64,000 nt of DNA from Brevibacterium aurantiacum. Its GTDB lineage: Bacteria > Actinomycetota > Actinomycetes > Actinomycetales > Brevibacteriaceae. The stretch is taken from NCBI RefSeq assembly GCF_007558825.1, contig NZ_VLTK01000001.1:62001-126000 (forward strand), in the 5' to 3' direction. The notes under the pieces were generated by a model. The model saw only the letters and a list, made by a program, of their open reading frames with translations. It was not told the origin of the DNA and searched no databases. Both the position numbers and the translations under genes were made by a program. Positions 58,527 to 64,000 of this stretch are shown here, in pieces; position 1 is the first letter of the stretch, and every line of letters starts with the position of its first letter.

Positions 58527-58757
58527 TCAGCTCTGGCCCACCTCGGTCTGTCTGCGTCTCAATGCTGCTCTGACCAGGGCCACGGCGACCAAGGCGAATG
58601 CGATCGGGAGGAGGATCATCGGCAGATATGTCAGCAGGTGCGACGGGGCGTAGCCCATCCAGGCCTGGCCCAGTACGCCCATGAGCGCAACTGCGCCGAC
58701 AAGGGCGGCGGCAACGGCTACGACGACGATGGTGGTGTCGACACGCTTGGCTGACAA
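58527..58757 (-). CDS. Small two-helix membrane protein
   Basis: A 76-aa protein with two membrane helices (TIVVVAVAAALVGAVALMGVL and LTYLPMILLPIAFALVAVALV) and a basic tail. The start is TTG at 58757, supported by AAAGGA at 6-bp spacing. It is divergent from the helicase-associated gene. Function unknown. Confidence 0.7.
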   Translation of the reverse strand: MSAKRVDTTIVVVAVAAALVGAVALMGVLGQAWMGYAPSHLLTYLPMILLPIAFALVAVALVRAALRRRQTEVGQS

Positions 58758-58829
58758 TGCTCGTCCTTTCCGAGATCCACGAAGGTCTTCTACCCATCTA
58801 TTGTAACCCTCGCGGTAAACTGAACAGCG

Positions 58830-60941
58830 ATGTCAATGACCTTCAGCCAGTGGCTGTCCCACAGTTCCGATACCGACTTCGAGTCCTTCGTCCGGACCCG
58901 TCGCGATCTCCTCCAACCAGAGTCTCCGACGATCCCCTCGCTGGCCGCGGCCGCTTCCTCGCGCATCGGCGTCTCCCGGGGCATCGAAGCACTGACGTCA
59001 ACCCAGCTCGACGTCTTCATCGACATGGCCAAGGCAGCACGCACATCGGCCGACATCACCGTGGGTGAGAATCGTCATATCGATGACACCCTCGCCGAGG
59101 TGGCCCTCCCCCGGCTGCGCGACCTGGGCCTGGCCTGGCCCTCGTCCGAAACCACCTGGCGGATCCAATCGGAGGCCATTACGCTGCTGCCCACCTCGGC
59201 GGCCGAATCCGCCCGGGCACATCCGTGGCAGAGTGCGACGTCCGAGCTCGACACGAGTACCGAGACGATCCCGACGGCGCTCATCCACAACAGCGAACGT
59301 GCCGGTGTCGCAGAGGTCATCTCCTCCCTGCGCGGGCTCGTCGATGAATTGGCCAGCTCCCCGATCTCCCGCCTGACCAGCGGCGGCATCTCCAAGCGGG
59401 ACGTCACACGGATCGGGAAGACCATCGACCTGGGGCTCGAGCAGACGATCACCCTGCTGCTCGCAGCGAAGTCGCTGAACCTCATCGGCGTGCTCGATGA
59501 CCCGCTGGATCCTCAGTGGACGGCCAGCGACGATGCGGCCGATGTCCTCGAAGGCGACAGGGCGCAGCTGTGGGCTGCACTGATGACGTCCTGGCTGCGC
59601 GAACCCCTCGACGTCACCCAGCTGGCGGCCGGGGCGAGCGCCAACGAACGCCTCACCGTTCTCGCCTCTCCGAAGAAGTCTCTGTTCAAGGGGTTCAGCC
59701 AATCGCAGCCGACGATGCCGCTGCTGCGGTTCACGATCGTGGAGATTCTGCGCGACATCGGGCAGGGATCCTCACGCTCCGCCGAATGGATCCACGCGCA
59801 GGTCTTGGCCACTCATCCACTCATCCCCGCGCACGATTTCGCGATGACCGAAGCGATCCTGCACACCGCCGGCGCCTTCGGTCTGGCGACGACCCCGCTG
59901 CAGAATTCCGAGCACTTCGGGCCCAGCCGGTTCGGAGTCCTCCTCGCCGAAGGTCTGCGCAGAGCGATGAGAGACCAGGCCGCCCACGACCCGTCGATCG
60001 CACCGGTGAACTTCAGCCTCGAGGGCCTCGACGTGCCCACCGATGTCGTCGAGGCGGTGCGGCTTGGGCTCGTCGATGAGGTCGAGACCGTGCTCATCCA
60101 GTCCGACCTCACCGCTGTGGCGACAGGGCCCATCGAACCCAGGGTCCATCACATTCTGCGCAGGTTCGCCGTCGTCGAAGCTCGCGGGCAGGGCACCGTG
60201 TATCGAATCGACGCAGACACCATCGAAGCGAGCATGCAGGCCGGCGTCAACGCCGAGGATGCCTTGGCCCAACTCGGCGAGATCAGCGCCGAGGCCCTGC
60301 CGTCGACGTTGAACTTCCTCGTCGAGAACACGGCCTCGAAGCTCCGTCGCGTCCGGGTTGCCGGTGCCCGCGCCGTCCTCGTCGTCGATGACCCCGTCGA
60401 CCTCGACGTCATCCTTTCCGACCAGGCGATGATGCCGGCCGGCCTGGAACGTCTGACGCCGACCGTGGCGATCGGGCAGCTGGGGCCCGAACGCACCATG
60501 CACCTGCTCGAATCCGCCGAGCACCATGCCATGCTGCACTCCCCCTCGGGACCGGTGCGCAAGCGCAAGGTCATCACGCAGGCCGACCCCGAGGTGCATC
60601 TGCGCAAACGCGCACGGGTCGACGATGCCCACCTCGACGATTACATCCGCATCCTGCGCTCCCCGGGGGCTCGCTCGGCCCCGGCCACGCGCACGGACGA
60701 GCCGCTGGGACACATGGATCGCCTCCGAGAAGCCGCCGAGGCGGGCCAGCAGGTCACGATCATGCTCGCCGACTCGCACGGGAAGGAGCGCGTCATCGAC
60801 ATGTTCCCGGCCACTGTCAACGGTGGGCGCGTGCGGGGCAAGGTGAAGACCACCGGCGCCGAGGCGTCCCTGTCGATCGCGCGCATCGTCAGCGTCGATG
60901 TGGCCGGCGATCAATCCGACGGGGTGGAGGAACAATCCTGA
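58830..60941 (+). CDS. Helicase-associated domain protein (XPB partner)
   Basis: A 703-aa protein of the actinobacterial family that accompanies XPB helicases (Rv0862c in M. tuberculosis). Its N-terminal region is helical and its C-terminal third contains a helicase_C_3/XPB-like domain (ASKLRRVRVAGARAVLVVDDPVDLDVIL, LERLTPTVAIGQLGPERTMHLLES). It lacks Walker motifs. TAAACT (58816-58821) ends 8 nt before the ATG, so the message may be leaderless. The downstream XPB gene starts 58 bp after its stop. A regulatory or loading role for XPB is an inference from constant linkage. Confidence 0.82.
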   Translation: MSMTFSQWLSHSSDTDFESFVRTRRDLLQPESPTIPSLAAAASSRIGVSRGIEALTSTQLDVFIDMAKAARTSADITVGENRHIDDTLAEVALPRLRDLGLAWPSSETTWRIQSEAITLLPTSAAESARAHPWQSATSELDTSTETIPTALIHNSERAGVAEVISSLRGLVDELASSPISRLTSGGISKRDVTRIGKTIDLGLEQTITLLLAAKSLNLIGVLDDPLDPQWTASDDAADVLEGDRAQLWAALMTSWLREPLDVTQLAAGASANERLTVLASPKKSLFKGFSQSQPTMPLLRFTIVEILRDIGQGSSRSAEWIHAQVLATHPLIPAHDFAMTEAILHTAGAFGLATTPLQNSEHFGPSRFGVLLAEGLRRAMRDQAAHDPSIAPVNFSLEGLDVPTDVVEAVRLGLVDEVETVLIQSDLTAVATGPIEPRVHHILRRFAVVEARGQGTVYRIDADTIEASMQAGVNAEDALAQLGEISAEALPSTLNFLVENTASKLRRVRVAGARAVLVVDDPVDLDVILSDQAMMPAGLERLTPTVAIGQLGPERTMHLLESAEHHAMLHSPSGPVRKRKVITQADPEVHLRKRARVDDAHLDDYIRILRSPGARSAPATRTDEPLGHMDRLREAAEAGQQVTIMLADSHGKERVIDMFPATVNGGRVRGKVKTTGAEASLSIARIVSVDVAGDQSDGVEEQS

Positions 60942-60999
60942 GGGTGCAGGCGTTGTGCCCTCGGAAGTCACCTCGGCGTGGAAAGAAGCAGGAACCTAC

Positions 61000-62634
61000 A
61001 TGAACGGTCCGTTGATCGTGCAGTCCGACCGGACTGTGCTCTTGGAGTCAGGGCACCCCCTGGCCGTCGAGGCGGCCGTGGCGATCGCGCCGTTCGCACA
61101 GCTTTCACGGACGCCGGAGTACATACACACCTATACGATCACTCCTTTGGGGCTGTGGAACGCCCGGGCCAGCGGACATGACGCAGAGTCCGTCGTCGAC
61201 GTCCTCCTCGAATTCGCGAAGTACCCGGTACCCCATGAGCTGCTCGTCGACATCGTCGACATCATGGATCGCTTCGGAGTCCTCACCCTCGTCGACAATC
61301 CGATCCACGGGCTGACCCTGACCTCGAGCGACACCGATCTCCTCGCCTCGCTCATCAGCCAGCCGGATCTTGTGGGCAAGTTCGGCAGATCCCTCGACGC
61401 CGAATCCGTCCTCGTCCATCCTTCGGAGCGCGGTGAGCTCAAGCATGCTCTGCTGCAGCTGGGTCATCCCGTCTCCGACCATGCCGGCTATGTCGACGGA
61501 GAGGCCCACGAGATCGCCCTGTCCGATGATGCCCACGGCGGGCAGTGGCATCTGCGCGACTATCAGAAGGCAGCGATCGACCACTCCCTGAGCGGAGAAT
61601 CCGGTGTCGTCGTCCTGCCCTGCGGTGCCGGCAAGACCATCGTCGGGGTGGCCACGATGTCGCGGGTGCAGACGACGACGCTGATCCTCGTGACGAACTC
61701 CGTCGCAGCCCGACAGTGGAAGGACGAGATCCTTGCACGCACCTCGCTGACCGAGGACGAGGTCGGGGAGTACTCGGGATCGACGAAGGAGATTCGGCCG
61801 ATCACCATCGCCACCTATCAGGTGCTGACCACCCGCCGTAAGGGCTCATACCTGCACCTGGAACTCCTCGATGCCAAGGACTGGGGGCTCGTCATCTACG
61901 ATGAGGTCCACCTTCTGCCGGCACCGATCTTCCGTCTGACCGCGAGCCTGCAGGCCAGGCGGCGGCTCGGACTCACGGCGACTTTGGTCCGTGAGGATGG
62001 GCGTGAGGACGAGGTGTTCTCTCTCATCGGGCCCAAGCAGTACGAGGTGCCGTGGAAGGAACTCGAACGACTCGGCTACATCGCCACCGCTTCCTGTCAC
62101 GAAATCCGCGTGCGCCTGGACGGAGGAACTCGCACGGCCTATGCGCGCGCCGATGGTGAGGACCGGTACCGACTGGCGGCCACTTCGGATGCGAAGCTGC
62201 CGATCGTGCGCGAGCTCGTCGCCGACCATCCCGATGCGCAGATCCTCGTCATCGGGCAGTACCTCGATCAGCTCGAGGAGATCGGGGCCGGCCTCGACGC
62301 ACCCGTGCTGACAGGGCAGACCCCGGAATCGCAGCGCCAGGAACTGTTCCGCGAGTTCCGTACGGGCCAGATCCCAGTGCTTGTGGTGTCAAAGGTCGCG
62401 AACTTCTCAGTGGACCTGCCTGCCGCCTCGGTGGCGATCCAGGTCTCCGGCGCCTTCGGGTCCCGGCAGGAGGAGGCCCAGCGTCTGGGGCGGATTCTGC
62501 GACCTAAGGAAGACTCCGGCTCAGCGGCGTTCTACACCGTCGTCGCCGCAGACACCGTCGATGAGCACTTCGCGGCCCAGCGCCGCCGCTTCCTCACCGA
62601 ACAGGGTTACAGCTACGACATCGAGGTCCGCTGA
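61000..62634 (+). CDS. XPB/Rad25-family DNA helicase
   Basis: A 544-aa SF2 helicase of the bacterial XPB (ERCC3) type. An N-terminal XPB damage-recognition-like domain (PLIVQSDRTVLLESGHPLAVEAAVAIAPFAQL) comes first. Motor motifs are Q-region LRDYQKAAID, Walker A LPCGAGKTIVG (Lys near residue 212), motif II YDEVH, motif III GLTATLVREDGREDEV and motif VI QEEAQRLGRILRP; RED is the XPB-specific loop. ATG 61000 has AGGAA upstream. It likely works in transcription-linked repair or DNA unwinding with the preceding protein. Confidence 0.93.
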   Translation: MNGPLIVQSDRTVLLESGHPLAVEAAVAIAPFAQLSRTPEYIHTYTITPLGLWNARASGHDAESVVDVLLEFAKYPVPHELLVDIVDIMDRFGVLTLVDNPIHGLTLTSSDTDLLASLISQPDLVGKFGRSLDAESVLVHPSERGELKHALLQLGHPVSDHAGYVDGEAHEIALSDDAHGGQWHLRDYQKAAIDHSLSGESGVVVLPCGAGKTIVGVATMSRVQTTTLILVTNSVAARQWKDEILARTSLTEDEVGEYSGSTKEIRPITIATYQVLTTRRKGSYLHLELLDAKDWGLVIYDEVHLLPAPIFRLTASLQARRRLGLTATLVREDGREDEVFSLIGPKQYEVPWKELERLGYIATASCHEIRVRLDGGTRTAYARADGEDRYRLAATSDAKLPIVRELVADHPDAQILVIGQYLDQLEEIGAGLDAPVLTGQTPESQRQELFREFRTGQIPVLVVSKVANFSVDLPAASVAIQVSGAFGSRQEEAQRLGRILRPKEDSGSAAFYTVVAADTVDEHFAAQRRRFLTEQGYSYDIEVR

Positions 62635-62654
62635 GTGAGCTGTCGCGACATTGC

Positions 62655-64000
62655 TCAGCCTCGCGAGCGCACCACGCGGCCCTCGTCCCAGACCGGGGTC
62701 GTCGACTCGTAGACGTCTCCGTCGGAGCCGAAGACTAAGAACCTGTCGAAGTCCCGGGCGAACCAGCGATCATGGGTGACCGCCATGACCGTGCCGTCGA
62801 AGGCTGCCAGCGCGTCCTGGAGCGCTTCGGCCGAGACCAGGTCGAGGTTGTCCGTGGGTTCGTCGAGCAGCAGCAATGTGGCCCCGGCGAGTTCGAGCAG
62901 GAGGATCTGGAATCGCGCCTGCTGGCCGCCGGAGAGCGAGTCGAAGGTCTGTTCCGCCGCTCCTGCCAGCTCATAGCGGGCGAGTGCGCGCGAAGCCGGC
63001 TCTCGCGGGAGGCCGTTGCGGTGCTCATCGCCCCTGTGCAGAATGTCGAGAAGGCTTCTGCCCACAAGGTCCGGCCGTCCATGAGTCTGGGCGAACCACC
63101 CCGGTCGGACCCTGGCTCCCAGTCTCGCCCGCCCCTCATGCTCGACGGGTGGGATCTCGACGTCGGAGACCGGCCGATGCTCAGGTTCCGGATCGCTGCC
63201 GCCGGCGGCCAACAGCCGCAGAAAGTGGGACTTGCCCGAACCGTTTGATCCGAGGACGGCAACCCGATCGCCGTAGCGGACCTCGAGGTCGAAGGGCAAC
63301 ATGAGATTGCTCAGCTCCAGCCCGGAGGCGACGATCGCGATCTTGCCGGTTCGTCCGCCCTTGAGCCGCATACCCAGGTTCTGCTCGCGCGGAATCGCCT
63401 GTGGCGGCCCGGCCGCCTCGAAGCGCTCCAGCCGGGTCTGCGCGGCACGATAGCGCGAGGTCATGTCGGAGTTGTAGGCAGCCTTCTGCTTGTACATCTG
63501 CACGAGGGCCCTGAGTTTGGAGTGCTCTTCATCCCACCGTCTGCCCATCTCCTCCAGCCGTTCGAAACGGGATTTCCTCGCCTCGTGGTAGCTGCCGAAG
63601 CCGCCGGGATGGACCCAAGCGGTGTTGCCCGCAGCAGAGAGCTCCAGGGTGATGATCTCCGATGCCGCCTGAGCCAGGAGTTCGCGGTCGTGGGATACGA
63701 AGAGAACGCTCTTGTCGGTCTCGGCCAGCGCCTCTTCGAGCCAGCGCTTGCCCGGAACGTCGAGGAAGTTGTCGGGTTCGTCGAGGATGAGGATGTCGTT
63801 GTGCCCGCGCAGGAGCGCTTCGAGGACGAGTTTCTTCTGCTCCCCTCCCGACAGCGTTGAGATCGACCGATCCCGGCATTGCTCGAAGCCCATCCCCAGC
63901 GCCGAGGTGGTGCAGGTATCCCACAGCACCTCCGCTTCGTAACCTCCCGCTTCACCCCATTCGCCCAGCGCATTGGCATAGGACATCTGCACGGTGGTCG
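62655..64000 (-). CDS. ABC-F family ATPase (5' end outside window)
   Basis: At least 448 residues of a soluble twin ABC protein; the frame continues past the right edge (codons for Thr-Thr precede the first visible Met). ABC1 retains the signature LSGGEQKKLVLEALLRG and Walker B ILILDEPDNFLDVPGKRWLEE; its Walker A is outside. A charged linker (about FERLEEMGRRWDEEHSKLRALVQMYKQKAA) separates it from ABC2, with Walker A AVLGSNGSGKSHFLRLLAAG, signature LSGGQQARFQILLLE and LLLDEPTDNLD. ABC-F proteins act on ribosomes, in translation factor or antibiotic-resistance roles; which applies is not decidable here. Confidence 0.92.
   Translation of the reverse strand, partial: TTVQMSYANALGEWGEAGGYEAEVLWDTCTTSALGMGFEQCRDRSISTLSGGEQKKLVLEALLRGHNDILILDEPDNFLDVPGKRWLEEALAETDKSVLFVSHDRELLAQAASEIITLELSAAGNTAWVHPGGFGSYHEARKSRFERLEEMGRRWDEEHSKLRALVQMYKQKAAYNSDMTSRYRAAQTRLERFEAAGPPQAIPREQNLGMRLKGGRTGKIAIVASGLELSNLMLPFDLEVRYGDRVAVLGSNGSGKSHFLRLLAAGGSDPEPEHRPVSDVEIPPVEHEGRARLGARVRPGWFAQTHGRPDLVGRSLLDILHRGDEHRNGLPREPASRALARYELAGAAEQTFDSLSGGQQARFQILLLELAGATLLLLDEPTDNLDLVSAEALQDALAAFDGTVMAVTHDRWFARDFDRFLVFGSDGDVYESTTPVWDEGRVVRSRG

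Overview
The window is high-GC, gene-dense actinobacterial DNA. Gene content points to the order Micrococcales. The Brevibacterium group is my best guess, an inference from overall content and not from a marker gene. Actinobacterial landmarks are a textbook DtxR iron regulator, a GlpR/SepX-like division membrane protein, the DUF3027/cold-shock/XPB/SerC block that is also clustered in Mycobacterium tuberculosis, and many starts with a -10 box only 6-8 nt upstream, as expected for leaderless mRNAs. There is one tRNA (Arg, anticodon CCT), no rRNA and no CRISPR array.

Left part (1-13.7 kb): the 5' end of a transposase runs off the left edge, followed by a WYL regulator, two cell-surface/membrane proteins, a tag-Nudix pair and a divergent aspartate dehydrogenase. 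Next come a BetT-type choline/betaine transporter, a short-chain fatty acid transporter and a semialdehyde dehydrogenase. A TetR gene then diverges from a secreted cutinase closely resembling PET-active actinobacterial cutinases, with a clear operator candidate between them.

Middle (13.7-33.7 kb): mostly catabolism and transport. It holds an acyl-CoA ligase, an enoyl-CoA hydratase, a hydroxyacyl-CoA dehydrogenase, a cystathionine synthase-like enzyme coupled to an acetyltransferase, a YeiE/YeiH-like pair, an FAD oxidoreductase, a MatC-like carrier, GabD, and an alcohol dehydrogenase/MFS pair facing an IclR regulator. An AbiEi/DUF559-like gene at 14.9-15.9 kb sits inside a 1.29 kb unit bounded by 33-bp inverted repeats.

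Right-centre (33.7-51.7 kb): the order GlpR/SepX-like, RimJ, GalU, 5-FCL, FmdB, SAF, MscL matches the M. tuberculosis Rv0996-Rv0985c neighbourhood, but the gephyrin-like gene (Glp/MoeA) expected between RimJ and GalU is absent. A 1608-aa DUF4011/SF1-helicase/nuclease protein follows, with its Walker A lysine, Walker B glutamate and nuclease acidic residue all replaced. Then come tRNA-Arg, a surface adhesin with its own sortase, a tandem universal stress protein, an HNH protein and an NlpC/P60 hydrolase preceded by MtrA-like boxes.

Right end (51.7-64 kb): housekeeping genes dtxR, pdxH, serC, a csp-DUF3027-MFS-DUF456 operon, an XPB helicase with its usual companion protein, and an ABC-F ATPase cut by the right edge.
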